A DNA stretch of 64,000 nucleotides. Origin: Weissella bombi (GTDB lineage Bacteria; Bacillota; Bacilli; Lactobacillales; Lactobacillaceae). Position 1 is the stretch's first letter, and each line of letters starts with the position of its first letter. Positions 48,942 through 59,431 of this stretch are shown in pieces. The stretch spans positions 1 to 64,000 of the forward strand of contig NZ_FMAO01000007.1 of assembly GCF_900094835.1 (NCBI RefSeq), read 5' to 3'. The notes beneath the pieces were generated by a model. It was not told where the DNA came from. It was given only the letters and a program-made list of their open reading frames with translations, and searched no databases. A program made the position numbers and the translations under genes.

Positions 48942-49375
48942 TTCTTAGTTCCTTCCGTATCTGGCTTTTCACCAAATAAATTATTCACATCAATTGTGCT
49001 AGTCGTTTTTTGTGAAACAACACCTTGCACATGAACGTTAACAAGGTTAACTTGTAATTCTGTCATCGCTGCTACTTGTGATGTAATGCGTTGTTGTATA
49101 GCATGTGATACTTTGGGCACACTTACACCATAGTTAAGGTATACATAGACATCAACATCTAGTCCTGATTTAGTTTGCTGTAACTCAACACCTTTTCCGT
49201 GTACGTGTCGTCCAAATGCTTCTTGTGCACGTTCTGTTAATGAACCGCGTAACCGAGAAACGCCTTCAACCTCTTGTGCTGCCAAACCTGCGATAATTTC
49301 TAGAACGCGCATGCTAACCAGTGTTTCGCCAGAGGCTTCATTTGAGTAAGTTAATACGATTGTCTCTTCTGCCAT
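48938..49375 (-). CDS. Asp23/Gls24 (YloU) family envelope stress protein
   Basis: The 145-aa protein has the family pattern: RVLEIIAGLAAQEVEGVSRLRG at the N-terminus and VYVYLNYGVSVPKVSHAIQQRI in the middle. The C-terminal VNVHVQGVV is followed by a charged tail. Members polymerise at the membrane or help envelope homeostasis; the exact role is unclear. The order efp-asp23-nusB is conserved in Firmicutes. Confidence 0.9.
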   Translation of the reverse strand: MAEETIVLTYSNEASGETLVSMRVLEIIAGLAAQEVEGVSRLRGSLTERAQEAFGRHVHGKGVELQQTKSGLDVDVYVYLNYGVSVPKVSHAIQQRITSQVAAMTELQVNLVNVHVQGVVSQKTTSTIDVNNLFGEKPDTEGTKK

Positions 49376-49400
49376 ATGGAACTAACCTCCTAAATAAATC

Positions 49401-49433
49401 GAAAGCGCCGGCCGGCTGCCGGTCGGCGCTTTC
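49401..49433. repeat. Very GC-rich 15-bp hairpin between efp and asp23-like gene
   Basis: GAAAGCGCCGGCCGG, loop CTG, CCGGTCGGCGCTTTC. It lacks a T-run on either side, so it is not a standard terminator. It is far more GC-rich than its surroundings. Pairing is complete on the plus-strand RNA (one G-U) and has one mismatch on the minus. Confidence 0.75.
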
Positions 49434-49474
49434 TCAATTGATATCGTTATTATACCTAACATTCCTAGTAAAAA

Positions 49475-50041
49475 CTAGGCACGTGATGTATATGAACCAC
49501 CGTTGTCAGTATTAACAACTAGCTTGTCACCTTCATTGATGAAATCAGGAACAATAATTACCAAACCAGTTTCCATAGTAGCAGGCTTACCACCACCATT
49601 TGCAGTAGCACCCTTGATACCAGGTTGTGTTTCCTTAACTGTCAATTCAACAGTCTTTGGCAATTCAACGTCCAAGATTTCACCTTGATAGGTTGTAATC
49701 TTAACAGTCATATTTTCAAGCAAGAACTTCAATGATTCTGAAATCTTATCTGCTGGGATAGAAATTTGATCATAAGTCTCGTTATCCATAAATACGTGTT
49801 GATCACCGTCTGCATACAAGTATTGCATTTCAGTTTGCTCAATACTTGCCGTTTCAAACTTATCACCAGGACGGAACGTTACTTCGTTTACCGCACCAGT
49901 ACGCAAGTTCTTCAACTTTGAACGCACAAAGGCTGCACCCTTACCAGGCTTAACGTGTTGGAATTCCAAAACGCGCCAGATTGATTGGTTGTACAAAATT
50001 GTCAAACCTGTTTTCAAGTCATTCATACCAATAGTTGCCAT
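49475..50041 (-). CDS. efp: Elongation factor P
   Basis: EF-P relieves ribosome stalling at polyproline. The 188-aa protein has three beta-barrel domains: the N-terminal loop [11 protein letters not shown] with the modifiable Lys34, the middle barrel and the C-terminal signature [22 protein letters not shown]. No EpmA-type modifying enzyme gene is in the window. Confidence 0.97.
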   Translation of the reverse strand: MATIGMNDLKTGLTILYNQSIWRVLEFQHVKPGKGAAFVRSKLKNLRTGAVNEVTFRPGDKFETASIEQTEMQYLYADGDQHVFMDNETYDQISIPADKISESLKFLLENMTVKITTYQGEILDVELPKTVELTVKETQPGIKGATANGGGKPATMETGLVIIVPDFINEGDKLVVNTDNGGSYTSRA

Positions 50042-50154
50042 GATTGAATTCTCCTAAATTTATGTCTTTCTGAATTATATTAGCAGGTTTTCTTCATAAA
50101 AACCAGCATTACATCCATTTTAACACTATATTCGTTAATTTTTTTGTTTTTACC

Positions 50155-50192
50155 AAAAAGAATCGAAACATTTACTGTTTCGATTCTTTTAT
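50155..50192 (-). terminator. Terminator after pgi
   Basis: The minus-strand transcript reads AAAAGAATCGAAACAG, a loop, then TGTTTCGATTCTTTTTGG. Confidence 0.88.
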
Positions 50193-50196
50193 TCTA

Positions 50197-51540
50197 TTAT
50201 AGACGTGCCTTTAATGATTCTGTCAATTCTTCATAACCAGGCTTACCTAATAAGCCGAACATATTACGCTTATATGCTTCAACACCTGGTTGATTAAATG
50301 GATTGATACCATTTAAGTATCCTGAAATACCAACAGCTACTTCAAAGAAGTAAATCATTTGTCCCAAGGCAAATTCATTTTGCTTATCAATTTCAACGAT
50401 CATGTTTGGTACACCACCATCAACATGAGCAAGAACCGTTCCCTCTGAAGCAGTACGATTTACATAACTCATATTTTCACCTTGTAGGTAACCTAGACCA
50501 TCATCAGCATCCATCGTTGGAATAACAACATCTGAAACAGGTTCTGTGACACGGACCATAGTCTCGAAAATGTTACGACGACCTTCTTGAATATATTGAC
50601 CGAAACTGTGCAAATCAGTTGAGAAGTTTCCAGAAGCTGGGAAAATACCCTTGCCATCCTTACCTTCTGATTCTCCTTGCAATTGCTTCCACCATTCACC
50701 AAATTGAACTAATGTTGGATCGTAGTTAATCAACAATTCAGTTGTATAACCCTTACGGTACAAGATGTTACGATATGCTGCATATTGGTAAGCAGGGTTC
50801 TTAGTCAAATCTGCATCTGCATAAGTTTGCTCACCAGCTGCCGCACCAGCCATCAATTGATCAATATCACCACCGGCCGTTGCAATTGGCAATAGACCGA
50901 CAGCTGTTAATACTGAGAAACGACCACCAACACCATCAGGAACAACGAATTCTTCGTAACCTTCAGTATCAGCTAATGTCTTCAAAGAACCACGGTGTGC
51001 ATCGGTTGTTGCAAAGATACGCTCACGAGCTCCTTCAGTACCATATTTTTCTTCTAGCAATTGCTTGAAGACACGGAAAGCAATTGCTGGTTCAGTTGTT
51101 GTTCCTGACTTTGAAATAATGTTAACTGAAAAGTCGCGATCACCAATCACCTTAATCAAGCTGTTTAAGTATGCTGGTGCAATTGAATTTCCTGCGAACA
51201 ATACTTGTGGGAAGTCACGTTCGTCATCACCATAGTAATTGTTAAAGTAATCATTTAAGAAATCAATCGCTGCACGGGCTCCCAAATAAGAACCACCAAT
51301 ACCAATAACAACTAATACTTTCGAGTTGCTTTGAATCTTCTTAGCTGCTGCTTTGATACGAGCAAACTCATCTTTATCGTATTCTGTTGGCAAATGTAGC
51401 CAGTCAGTAAACTCAGCCCCAACGCCAGTACCCTTACGTAATAATTCATCTGCAGCAGTAACCATTGGCTGCATCATTGACAATTCTTCTTCACCAACAA
51501 AGTCTGCTAGCTTTGAAGTATCAAATGATAATGTGCTCAT
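50197..51540 (-). CDS. pgi: Glucose-6-phosphate isomerase
   Basis: The enzyme interconverts glucose-6-phosphate and fructose-6-phosphate. The ~447-aa Firmicute-type protein shows [28 protein letters not shown], and the signature [11 protein letters not shown] with the catalytic Glu and His further on ([15 protein letters not shown]). The ATG at 51540 ([11 protein letters not shown]) has AAGGA upstream. A cre-like palindrome lies about 80 bp upstream. Confidence 0.97.
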   Translation of the reverse strand: MSTLSFDTSKLADFVGEEELSMMQPMVTAADELLRKGTGVGAEFTDWLHLPTEYDKDEFARIKAAAKKIQSNSKVLVVIGIGGSYLGARAAIDFLNDYFNNYYGDDERDFPQVLFAGNSIAPAYLNSLIKVIGDRDFSVNIISKSGTTTEPAIAFRVFKQLLEEKYGTEGARERIFATTDAHRGSLKTLADTEGYEEFVVPDGVGGRFSVLTAVGLLPIATAGGDIDQLMAGAAAGEQTYADADLTKNPAYQYAAYRNILYRKGYTTELLINYDPTLVQFGEWWKQLQGESEGKDGKGIFPASGNFSTDLHSFGQYIQEGRRNIFETMVRVTEPVSDVVIPTMDADDGLGYLQGENMSYVNRTASEGTVLAHVDGGVPNMIVEIDKQNEFALGQMIYFFEVAVGISGYLNGINPFNQPGVEAYKRNMFGLLGKPGYEELTESLKARL

Positions 51541-51620
51541 AATTAATTCCTTCTTCCTATAGATCCCATTGACATTTTGCATCACGGTATAGACCAATTA
51601 TAACCGCTCATCGCTTAAAT

Positions 51621-51634
51621 TGAAAGTGTTTTCA
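51621..51634. promoter_or_regulatory. cre-like site upstream of pgi
   Basis: TGAAAGTGTTTTCA differs from the consensus-type TGAAAGCGTTTTCA at one central base. It lies in the pgi-galM interval, so CcpA control of pgi is possible. Confidence 0.4.
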
Positions 51635-51658
51635 CGAACTTATTAGCGCTCTTTTCAA

Positions 51659-52693
51659 TTATGCCAAATTATTGAATTTATAAGTTGTACGATATGTTTG
51701 CTTCTTATTAGCTGGCAACACAATATCACCAAATCCTTCATGATTAATTGCATCACTTAATGTTTGTGCTTCAAGCGCAATCGCATTATAAGGATTTGCA
51801 TCAAACCACTCACGGTCACCCTCATGATCCGCAACTTCTGGGTTAGCAATAAAGAAGATAATTGCATTACGATCAGAATAAACTTCAACACTTCGTCCAG
51901 ATTTTGGATCAGAAACAACCGCAGCTGGTTGTCCAGCTACTTGATTGATTTCAAATGCTTCGTCAAATTTAACATCATATGGGCCTTCAAGTTGTGACAA
52001 ATTATCACCAATACGAGTTGGTTCAGTGAAATCGTAAGGTGTATTAGCGTTTTCAAAGAAATTACCAGTTGGTGTAGTGTCTGTATCACGTAATTCTAGT
52101 CGACGCTTTGAATTAATTTGCAAAGTCAAATCACGTGCATCAGTATCAATACCCGCTGGGTTAAAGTAACCATGGCTAGTTGGATTATATAGAGTTGTTT
52201 CATCTGATTCAGCTGCAAAATCTAAGATAACTTCATCATCATCAGTTAGTGTATAGGTCACAGATGTTGGCATCGTACCAGGGAAATTATCAATTGCTTC
52301 TGTCATCGTTGTTGTGAATGTAACAGAATTGTTTTCTTCATCAGTGGTAAAATCCCATGTGCGATTCATAAAGCTGTCTCTACCACCATGTAGAGCATTT
52401 CCTAACTCGTTATCCTTTAGATGGTATTCTTTACCATCCAAAGTAAAAGTTGCGCCAGTAATACGATTTCCTACGCGTCCAATTGCACCACCTACAGAAT
52501 ATGGATGATCCCATAACTTATCAGTTGTCTGCCAACCAAACATCAAATCCTTACCATCATTCGTCTTAAAGAACTGCCAAGTTGCTCCCCAAGTTGTTAC
52601 ACCAATTTTATGTCCATTTTTATTTTCTAATACAATTTGTTGTGCCAAATCACCATTTGGCATTTTACCGATTTCATGAATTGATATTGTCAT
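51659..52693 (-). CDS. galM: Aldose 1-epimerase (galactose mutarotase)
   Basis: GalM interconverts alpha and beta anomers of aldoses. The ~344-aa beta-sandwich protein shows SVGGAIGRVGNRITG, LHGGRDSF (catalytic-site His), NPTSHGYFNP (second His) and the C-terminal AIALEAQTLSDA with the catalytic Glu. The ATG at 52693 has GAGG 9 bp upstream. No other galactose (Leloir) genes are adjacent. Confidence 0.93.
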   Translation of the reverse strand: MTISIHEIGKMPNGDLAQQIVLENKNGHKIGVTTWGATWQFFKTNDGKDLMFGWQTTDKLWDHPYSVGGAIGRVGNRITGATFTLDGKEYHLKDNELGNALHGGRDSFMNRTWDFTTDEENNSVTFTTTMTEAIDNFPGTMPTSVTYTLTDDDEVILDFAAESDETTLYNPTSHGYFNPAGIDTDARDLTLQINSKRRLELRDTDTTPTGNFFENANTPYDFTEPTRIGDNLSQLEGPYDVKFDEAFEINQVAGQPAAVVSDPKSGRSVEVYSDRNAIIFFIANPEVADHEGDREWFDANPYNAIALEAQTLSDAINHEGFGDIVLPANKKQTYRTTYKFNNLA

Positions 52694-52817
52694 TTTAAAT
52701 TTCCTCTTTCGTTCCCCTAAAGTGGTTTTATTTTTCAATATAACTGTATTTTAGCATATCCAATTGTTTCTAATTGTACATAAATAAACCGTTTTCATAA
52801 CAAATGAAACCTGTAAC

Positions 52818-53717
52818 TTATTTAGCCTTTTGCGGTAATATCACTTCAAACGTTGTACCAACTCCCACTTTAGATGTCACATTAATACTGCCATTATTAG
52901 CTTTGACCAACTCACGTACGATTGACATCCCGAGGCCTGACTCTCCCTTGACGGTTCGCGAGGGATCCGCTTTGTAGTAGCGGTGCCACATTTTATCTAT
53001 TTGCTCAGTTGTCATCCCAATACCCGTGTCAGCGATTGAAATATGTGCTTCACCAGCAACTTCTTTAGCGGAAATTGTGATGATACCATTTTTAGTAAAT
53101 TGAATGGCATTTGCTAAAATGTTAATCAAAATTCTTTCTACTTGATCAAGCTCAGCGTACACCAAAACATCTGTTTCACAGCGATTTTGAATTTCATCTC
53201 CAACACTATTAGCTTGTGGCCATAATTTTTCCGTTAATTCACTGATTAACAATGTAATATTAAATTCTTCCGGTTGATTACCAACCGTCCCTTGACGCAT
53301 ACGTTCAAAAGAAAGGACTGATTTTACTAATCGCGTTAGACGATCCGCTTCCTCTTTGATTAGATCATATGAACGTTTCTCATTACCGTCCATAACACCA
53401 TATTGTAAGCCTTCTGCGAGACCTGTAATTGTCGTCAAAGGCGTCCTCATCTCATGTGAAACATTGGCCAACATAGTTGCTTCTTCTTCTCGTTCATCAG
53501 CCAATTGCTTTTTTAGAGAGGCAATTTCATCATTCTGCTGCACTACCGCTTTTCTTTGCTTTTCAACCAAAGTTATCATCGTAATTTCCAAGCATATTAC
53601 AAGAACTAACAACACTAAAAAGAACAAATTAACGTGTTCCAACAATGCCCAAACAACTAATAAGAAAAGAAGTGTGCTCAAAATCATCATTATTATCTCA
53701 AGCCATCTATTTTTCAT
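52818..53717 (-). CDS. Sensor histidine kinase
   Basis: The 299-aa kinase has two N-terminal membrane helices (about 8-27 and 31-51) with almost no extracellular loop. A short coiled linker is followed by HisKA with NVSHEMRTPL (His88). The HATPase domain has the N-box INILANAIQF, the G1-box DTGIGM and the G2-box GLGMSIV. The missing extracellular domain suggests sensing within the membrane or through a partner. It is encoded 20 bp after its response regulator. The stimulus is unknown. Confidence 0.9.
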   Translation of the reverse strand: MKNRWLEIIMMILSTLLFLLVVWALLEHVNLFFLVLLVLVICLEITMITLVEKQRKAVVQQNDEIASLKKQLADEREEEATMLANVSHEMRTPLTTITGLAEGLQYGVMDGNEKRSYDLIKEEADRLTRLVKSVLSFERMRQGTVGNQPEEFNITLLISELTEKLWPQANSVGDEIQNRCETDVLVYAELDQVERILINILANAIQFTKNGIITISAKEVAGEAHISIADTGIGMTTEQIDKMWHRYYKADPSRTVKGESGLGMSIVRELVKANNGSINVTSKVGVGTTFEVILPQKAK

Positions 53718-53737
53718 GCTTACTCATTGTCCTTCAC

Positions 53738-54466
53738 TTATTTCATTGGATTTTCTGGCAAAATAGAATCATCAAATTTATACCCAACACCCCATACTGT
53801 TTGAATAACTTGTGGTCCTACCTTTTCAATTTTTTGACGTAACTTCTTAACGTGTGCATCAACAGTTCTTTCATCACCAAAATATTCATAATCCCAAACT
53901 AATTGTAATAGTTGATCACGTGAAAATACCTGGCGTGGTTTTTGAGACAAGACACGTAACAAATCAAACTCTTTTGGTGTTAAATCTGGAATTAACACAT
54001 CATTTAAGTATGCTTCACGTGTACGTGAATTCAATTTAAATGTTCGTGTTTTTACATCAAAATCATCAGCAACGTTATCATCTTGGTTATTCGCTTGCAT
54101 CGATGCACGACGATGTAATGCCTTAATACGTGCAATCAATGTTATTGGACTAAATGGCTTAGTTACATAATCATCTGCCCCCACTTCAAACCCCAATACT
54201 TGGTCAGAATCTGAATCACGTGCAGTCAACATGATTAGCGGCACTGTTTCCGAAGTCTCTCTTATTTTAAGTGCCACTTGCATTCCGTCTACTTTAGGTA
54301 AATTTAAATCTAAAACAATCACATCCCAAGATTGCTTATTATCATCAAACAACTTTAATGCTTCCTCACCATCGTAAGCATTAACAACGTTCCATTGTTC
54401 TTTTTTATAAAACATCCCCATCATTTCTGATACGGCTGTATTATCCTCTATCATTAATAAATTCAT
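53738..54466 (-). CDS. OmpR-family response regulator
   Basis: The ~242-aa protein has a receiver domain with MIEDN acidic residues, phospho-acceptor Asp53 in VLDLNLPKVDGM, TARD and the conserved Lys in TKPF. A winged-helix DNA-binding domain (about 145-235) ends with RTVDAHVKKLRQKI and VWGVGYKFD. AGGAG precedes the ATG at 54466. It pairs with the kinase gene that follows; the regulon is unknown. Confidence 0.93.
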   Translation of the reverse strand: MNLLMIEDNTAVSEMMGMFYKKEQWNVVNAYDGEEALKLFDDNKQSWDVIVLDLNLPKVDGMQVALKIRETSETVPLIMLTARDSDSDQVLGFEVGADDYVTKPFSPITLIARIKALHRRASMQANNQDDNVADDFDVKTRTFKLNSRTREAYLNDVLIPDLTPKEFDLLRVLSQKPRQVFSRDQLLQLVWDYEYFGDERTVDAHVKKLRQKIEKVGPQVIQTVWGVGYKFDDSILPENPMK

Positions 54467-54603
54467 AGTATCTCCTGACATCTGATTATTATTATTTGTT
54501 TTATTTTTTTAAATTCTTCACAAATTATTATACAACGATGTACCACAAATTTTTTTATTGGACTATCCCAGCGATGCAACACCAAATAATATTTATTGAA
54601 AAC

Positions 54604-54650
54604 AAAAAGAGGTTGCGACAAAATAAATTGTTTCAACCTCTTTTTATTTT
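54604..54650 (-). terminator. Terminator after codA
   Basis: The minus-strand transcript reads AAAAAGAGGTTGAAAC, a loop, then CGCAACCTCTTTTTGTTTT. Confidence 0.85.
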
Positions 54651-54659
54651 CAAAATGCA

Positions 54660-55907
54660 TTAATCTATTTCTGGCAAATTCACTTGTACTTCTGCTGGTT
54701 GTGTCTTTACCAAAACTTTTCCTTCGTGAACAGAATAAAGTAATTCGGCACGTTCATTCAACGTATTATACCAATTGTCAGCATTGAAAATTAAGAAATT
54801 AGCTGGCTTTCCCACTTCAATACCGTATTGATTTTCAACTTGTAAAGCACGCGCTCCGTGACGAGTAATAAAACGGTATGAGTTCATAATTTCCGTATAA
54901 CCCATCATTTGCGTAGCATGAAGCCCTGTGTGCAAAACGTCCATCATGTTGCCATTACCCATAGGATACCAAGGATCTTTAATATCGTCTTCGCCAAAAG
55001 CAACATTCAAACCTTCTTGATCTAATTCTTTAACACGCGTTAAACCACGACGCTTAGGATACGTATCAAAACGACCACCCAAGTACATGTTAATCAAAGG
55101 ATTAGAAACAAAATTAATATCGGCCAACTTTAATAGTCTCGTTAACTTAGAAACATATGCGTCATTATATGATCCCATTGCCGTCGTATGTGATGCAGTT
55201 ACGCGTTCTTTTAATCCCGTTTCCAATGCCAACATTGCCAAAGTTTCCAATCCACGTGAAGCGGGATCATCAATTTCATCAGTGTGAGCATCAATCAACA
55301 AATTATATTTCTGTGCCAAATCAAATGCAAAATGCAAAGATTCAACGGAATATTCACGTGTAAATTCAAAATGTGGAATTGCGCCAATAGCATCAACTCC
55401 CATTTCAGCAGCTTTTGTCATCAATTCTTTACCATGTGGAAATGATAAAATACCGTCTTGAGGAAAAGCAACTAGTTGAAGCGTCATCCATGGCTTTACT
55501 TCCTCACGAACTTCTAGCAATGCTTTCAAGGCTACTAAATTGGGATCAGTTACATCAACGTGCGAACGCACAAATTGTAATCCGTGCGCAGCTTGAATTT
55601 TTAATGCTTTGATTGCCCGTTGCTTAACATCCTCATGTGACAAAGTTTGCTTACGCTCACCCCAAATCCGGATACCATCAAATAGCGTACCACTTTCATT
55701 CCATTCAGGCTCACCAGCCGTCATCGTAGAATCCAAATGTACATGCGGATCGACAAATGGCGGTATCATCAACTTACCCTCTGCTTCAATGACCTGCTCA
55801 TTTTCATGCGCCTCTAGATGCGCCGAAATTTCAGAAAATTTACCATCAACTATGCGCACATCTTGTTTCGTTTCTGCATTCTCAATCACAACCTGTTTGA
55901 TTAACAT
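54660..55907 (-). CDS. codA: Cytosine deaminase
   Basis: The enzyme deaminates cytosine to uracil for salvage. The 415-aa amidohydrolase shows the metal site PHVHLDSTM, the LIDAHTDEIDDPASRG block and ASHTTAMGSYN. The catalytic Asp region GEDDIKDPWYPMGNGN is diagnostic of CodA. It lies 26 bp downstream of a topoisomerase gene, and the cytosine permease gene lies just upstream of that. Confidence 0.94.
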   Translation of the reverse strand: MLIKQVVIENAETKQDVRIVDGKFSEISAHLEAHENEQVIEAEGKLMIPPFVDPHVHLDSTMTAGEPEWNESGTLFDGIRIWGERKQTLSHEDVKQRAIKALKIQAAHGLQFVRSHVDVTDPNLVALKALLEVREEVKPWMTLQLVAFPQDGILSFPHGKELMTKAAEMGVDAIGAIPHFEFTREYSVESLHFAFDLAQKYNLLIDAHTDEIDDPASRGLETLAMLALETGLKERVTASHTTAMGSYNDAYVSKLTRLLKLADINFVSNPLINMYLGGRFDTYPKRRGLTRVKELDQEGLNVAFGEDDIKDPWYPMGNGNMMDVLHTGLHATQMMGYTEIMNSYRFITRHGARALQVENQYGIEVGKPANFLIFNADNWYNTLNERAELLYSVHEGKVLVKTQPAEVQVNLPEID

Positions 55908-55933
55908 TATCTCTATCCCCTTTAATTCTTTTA

Positions 55934-58015
55934 CTATGATTTAGGATTTAACTTAAATCCGTAATATGAATGACCCTTGTATGTCTGCTTTGCTAGCTTA
56001 CCCGTAGCTGTGTATTGCTTACCTCGCTTAGTTTTTGATGAAAAGCTTACTTCACCACCGGCTAACAGTATCTGTATTTCTTCATCAGTAAATGTATGAT
56101 CACTCCATGTTTTAGAAAACTGAATCGTTTGATTATTAAACGTACCACTTACTTTTTCAGATGATTTCGTCTTTTTATTAGCCGTCTTTTTAACTTTTGG
56201 TTTACCCAGCGCTGCTTCTAATTTTAGTGCGTTTGCAACCATAATTGGCATATCATGCTCAACCACTTGCGTCACAGAATGTAATGCTTGTCTCATCGGC
56301 ATTTTAAATTCACCAACTTCATCCATAATTTCAAATAAACGTTTCGTAATTTTTGGCGAAGCAATCCATGTATCAAATACCATCACTGCCGAAACATTTC
56401 CCGTTTCCGTTAACGTCAAACGACCTTTTTTCTCATGCATCATTGCTTTAGTACCCTGACTCATCTCTGAAAGCGTGGAAACACGCGTTGCCCCAGTACC
56501 AACATTATGTTTTTCCAAAAAAGCCATTAACCACTTTGTCGTCGGATAAGCTGGTTTTTTATTAGCACCCTCATAAATAAATGGTGTCGCTTGTGGGCCG
56601 ACCTGACTCTTCTGAACTTTCGCATCATCTTCATCGACTTGCAAAGCTTTTTTTGCATCATACACAAGCTTGTAATTCAACGCAATTGGCAAATTAAAAG
56701 CCGTTTTAAAAGTTGGATATTGTTTCAATTGCGCTGTTACATGATCATAAATGTAATCTTCTGCCAGCATTGCCAAATAGTTCTTGGCTAATATTTCATA
56801 AATTGCCGCTGCGCTTGGTCCATATTTAGCTAATGCATCTAAATTAGCAGGAACCTGCAATCCTGGTCGATTAGCACCGTGCGATCCAGCAGCCTTTACA
56901 TGTGTAGGCCGAGGCTGACGATGTGTTAATAATTGTTTATCAACACCAACTAAATCGGCAATCTGATCCACTTTAGGGAGTAGTTCAGCAAATTGCTCTG
57001 GCGTCACCGTTTTATCGTCCGTTCTAGGATATGACACAATCTGTGCTTCATACATTTTTTGATAAGTACGTAAAACTTCCTTACTGTCATAACCCTTTGG
57101 CGCTAAGATTGCTGCCAAGCCAGCCAAATCAAGTAATTTATCCGGCGCTTGTCGTCGCGTTTGATGGCGCTCATTTATAACCTCTGCAGTTTCATATCCC
57201 TGTAGTTCTTTTTCAGCCTGTGCTATATCTGAATATTGCCAATCAACTGTGCCGTCTTTTGGGGCTTGACGCCTATAAACATGCTTAGCTGGGTCAGTAA
57301 AACAAACTTCATAATAGGGCTTTTTTACATAATTTTTAATTGCCTGCATCTGTTCGTATATCTTCCACACAATAACAGACTTTAACCTTCCTTCACGTGC
57401 TACAACTTTATACCCCGCTTTTTTAGCGGATGTTGTTGCAATTCGGGTTAACTGCATTGAAGCAAAATCCCATCGACTACGCGTTTCTCCCTTTAAATAT
57501 GCACCGTGTTGCCACTTGTCTGACACATCTGTTAAGCTTTGCATTGCTCTTTGAATGCTATTAGGCGCTTCATCTACGAAATTAGCGCGTAACACTGTCC
57601 CATGCCAGTGAATTGCATCAATAACTTCCCAAGCCAATAAATCACCCTCACCAGACGGATCAGTATCAGTTGCTATAACTATTGCATCATAATTTTGCTT
57701 ACTCTCTTGTTGCAAAACCGTTAATTCAGTCTTAGTTGATTTTAAACGGCCTGTCCGTGGCTGACGTTGTTTTAAATAAGTTCTCTGCCAACTCATATCA
57801 TCAAGTTGCCAAGGCAGATACTTTAAAGTCCATGATTTGTATGCAGTTTGCTTGTCTGAACTAACCATTTCTTCAGGTTCTTTAAACCCCATCATATGAC
57901 CATGCAGATTAACAATTCGGTAATCATTGCCAGCAAAATTTCCCGTTTGACCACCTAATGCCTTAACAAAGTTCTTGGCAGCAGATGGTTTTTCCGTCAC
58001 AATTAAATATTTCAT
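55934..58015 (-). CDS. topB: Type IA DNA topoisomerase III (TopB-like)
   Basis: The ~693-aa protein starts MKYLIVTEKPSAAKNFVKAL with the Toprim domain (DTDPSGEGDLLAWE acidic triad). The active-site Tyr is in VSYPRTDDK (~335), and the decatenation-type domain order continues to NVGTGATRVSTL. It ends with a lysine-rich linker and one topoisomerase zinc-ribbon-like domain that has lost its Cys pairs. The ATG at 58015 has GAGG 9 bp upstream. It is wedged between codB and codA in the same orientation. TopB copies of this sort are often on mobile elements, but nothing else here suggests one. Confidence 0.9.
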   Translation of the reverse strand: MKYLIVTEKPSAAKNFVKALGGQTGNFAGNDYRIVNLHGHMMGFKEPEEMVSSDKQTAYKSWTLKYLPWQLDDMSWQRTYLKQRQPRTGRLKSTKTELTVLQQESKQNYDAIVIATDTDPSGEGDLLAWEVIDAIHWHGTVLRANFVDEAPNSIQRAMQSLTDVSDKWQHGAYLKGETRSRWDFASMQLTRIATTSAKKAGYKVVAREGRLKSVIVWKIYEQMQAIKNYVKKPYYEVCFTDPAKHVYRRQAPKDGTVDWQYSDIAQAEKELQGYETAEVINERHQTRRQAPDKLLDLAGLAAILAPKGYDSKEVLRTYQKMYEAQIVSYPRTDDKTVTPEQFAELLPKVDQIADLVGVDKQLLTHRQPRPTHVKAAGSHGANRPGLQVPANLDALAKYGPSAAAIYEILAKNYLAMLAEDYIYDHVTAQLKQYPTFKTAFNLPIALNYKLVYDAKKALQVDEDDAKVQKSQVGPQATPFIYEGANKKPAYPTTKWLMAFLEKHNVGTGATRVSTLSEMSQGTKAMMHEKKGRLTLTETGNVSAVMVFDTWIASPKITKRLFEIMDEVGEFKMPMRQALHSVTQVVEHDMPIMVANALKLEAALGKPKVKKTANKKTKSSEKVSGTFNNQTIQFSKTWSDHTFTDEEIQILLAGGEVSFSSKTKRGKQYTATGKLAKQTYKGHSYYGFKLNPKS

Positions 58016-58053
58016 CTTTATTATCCTCAAATATATTGTACGAAAAATTTTAA

Positions 58054-59412
58054 CTATTTTGCATATTTGCTAAATACCTTTGTCAAAATATAATAGATTA
58101 CTCCTGCAAGAATCATCGTCACAAAAGTTACACCAACGGTATCACTAATCCATGATACTGTTTTTAGACTGAAGTATAGGACAATCCCAATTGCCCATGA
58201 TGCAACAGCAATCCAGTTTACACCACCATGGTACCAATACTTACCCGAAACCTTAGTTACTTCACTAATTTCATACTGACCCTTGCGAATAATGAAATAA
58301 TCAACCAAGAATACTGCTATTTCTGGTCCTAAGAACATACCAATGTAATCTAAGAATACTGTAAAGGCATCTAAGAATGTTGCAAATAACAGTGGAATGA
58401 ATGATACAAGCGTTGCAATTAAAGTTACAATCCACAATGCCGGCGTTAGTTTCAATTTGTGCCACATATTTGTTAATGCAGAACCAGCGGCCATTAGATT
58501 AACAGCATTCGCCGTTGTTGATGTAATAATAATAACCAATAGTGCAATAATCCCTAGTCCCAACTTAGAAGCAATCGTCGATGGATCTGAATCATTAGGA
58601 TCAAATGCTTGATTCATTACTGCTGTACCAATTGTTGCTAACAATCCAATAAAAGCAAAACCGAACAAACCAACATTAGCACCTAAGAATGACCAAACAG
58701 TTCCTCCTGACTTCTTCTTTGCAAAACGTGAAAAGTCTGATGACGCCGTTACCCATGCCAAATTAAAGGCTGCCAAAATATCAACGGCTGCTCCTGATGA
58801 AATACGAACTGACTTAGGTGGTTGCCATTGAAAAATTTGGTCTAATGAAACATTTTGGAAAACAACAATTGCTTCCCAAATAACAAAAATTATAACTAAA
58901 ATAATTCCCACACGCTCAATCATACGGACTGACTTCTCGCCGAGAGAAATTGACGCTAAATGCAATAGCGACATAATAATAATTCCAATGACCAAGCCGA
59001 CTTTCCCACCATCAGCGTAAGCCGTCCAATTAAACAAATCTTTAAAGATAACCGAAATGGAAATAGCTGCAATAAAAGTATTAGCTGCTGCCCAACCAAT
59101 AAACTGCACTAAATTGATTACCGAAGGTCCAAATGAACCTTTCAATCCAAATGAAGCCCGTGTTAAGGTCATCATTGGTAGTCCAGTTTTATATCCCATA
59201 TATGAAGCTAATGCTAAAAATATGTATGAAATAATACCCGTTGCAATTAACGTCGTTGAAGCTGTGTACATACCTGCGGCTGCAATAACACCACCGATAT
59301 ACCACGTTCCATTATTTGCATTGGCCCCAATCCATGTGGCAAACATATCCCAATTTGACATTGTACGGTAATCTTTACCAATAGCTTGAACTTTACCAAA
59401 CTCTTTTGCCAT
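58054..59412 (-). CDS. codB: Cytosine permease (NCS1 family)
   Basis: The 452-aa protein has 12 predicted membrane helices and NCS1 features: the N-terminal NWDMFATWIGANANNGTWYIGG, the RASFGLKGSFGPS loop, and FNLAWVTASSDFSRFAKKK. CodB imports cytosine for CodA. An attenuator-like leader precedes it. Confidence 0.9.
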   Translation of the reverse strand: MAKEFGKVQAIGKDYRTMSNWDMFATWIGANANNGTWYIGGVIAAAGMYTASTTLIATGIISYIFLALASYMGYKTGLPMMTLTRASFGLKGSFGPSVINLVQFIGWAAANTFIAAISISVIFKDLFNWTAYADGGKVGLVIGIIIMSLLHLASISLGEKSVRMIERVGIILVIIFVIWEAIVVFQNVSLDQIFQWQPPKSVRISSGAAVDILAAFNLAWVTASSDFSRFAKKKSGGTVWSFLGANVGLFGFAFIGLLATIGTAVMNQAFDPNDSDPSTIASKLGLGIIALLVIIITSTTANAVNLMAAGSALTNMWHKLKLTPALWIVTLIATLVSFIPLLFATFLDAFTVFLDYIGMFLGPEIAVFLVDYFIIRKGQYEISEVTKVSGKYWYHGGVNWIAVASWAIGIVLYFSLKTVSWISDTVGVTFVTMILAGVIYYILTKVFSKYAK

Positions 59413-59431
59413 TATTTTCTCCTTATTAGAT

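Noticed and set aside
52785-52800. cre-like TGAAAACGGTTTAT upstream of galM
   Set aside because: Misses the conserved C of the right half, so the match is too weak to call.
55934-58015. Mobile element carrying topB
   Set aside because: Flanks are cod genes with ordinary spacing and there are no repeats, integrase or relaxase; insertion by a mobile element is not supported.
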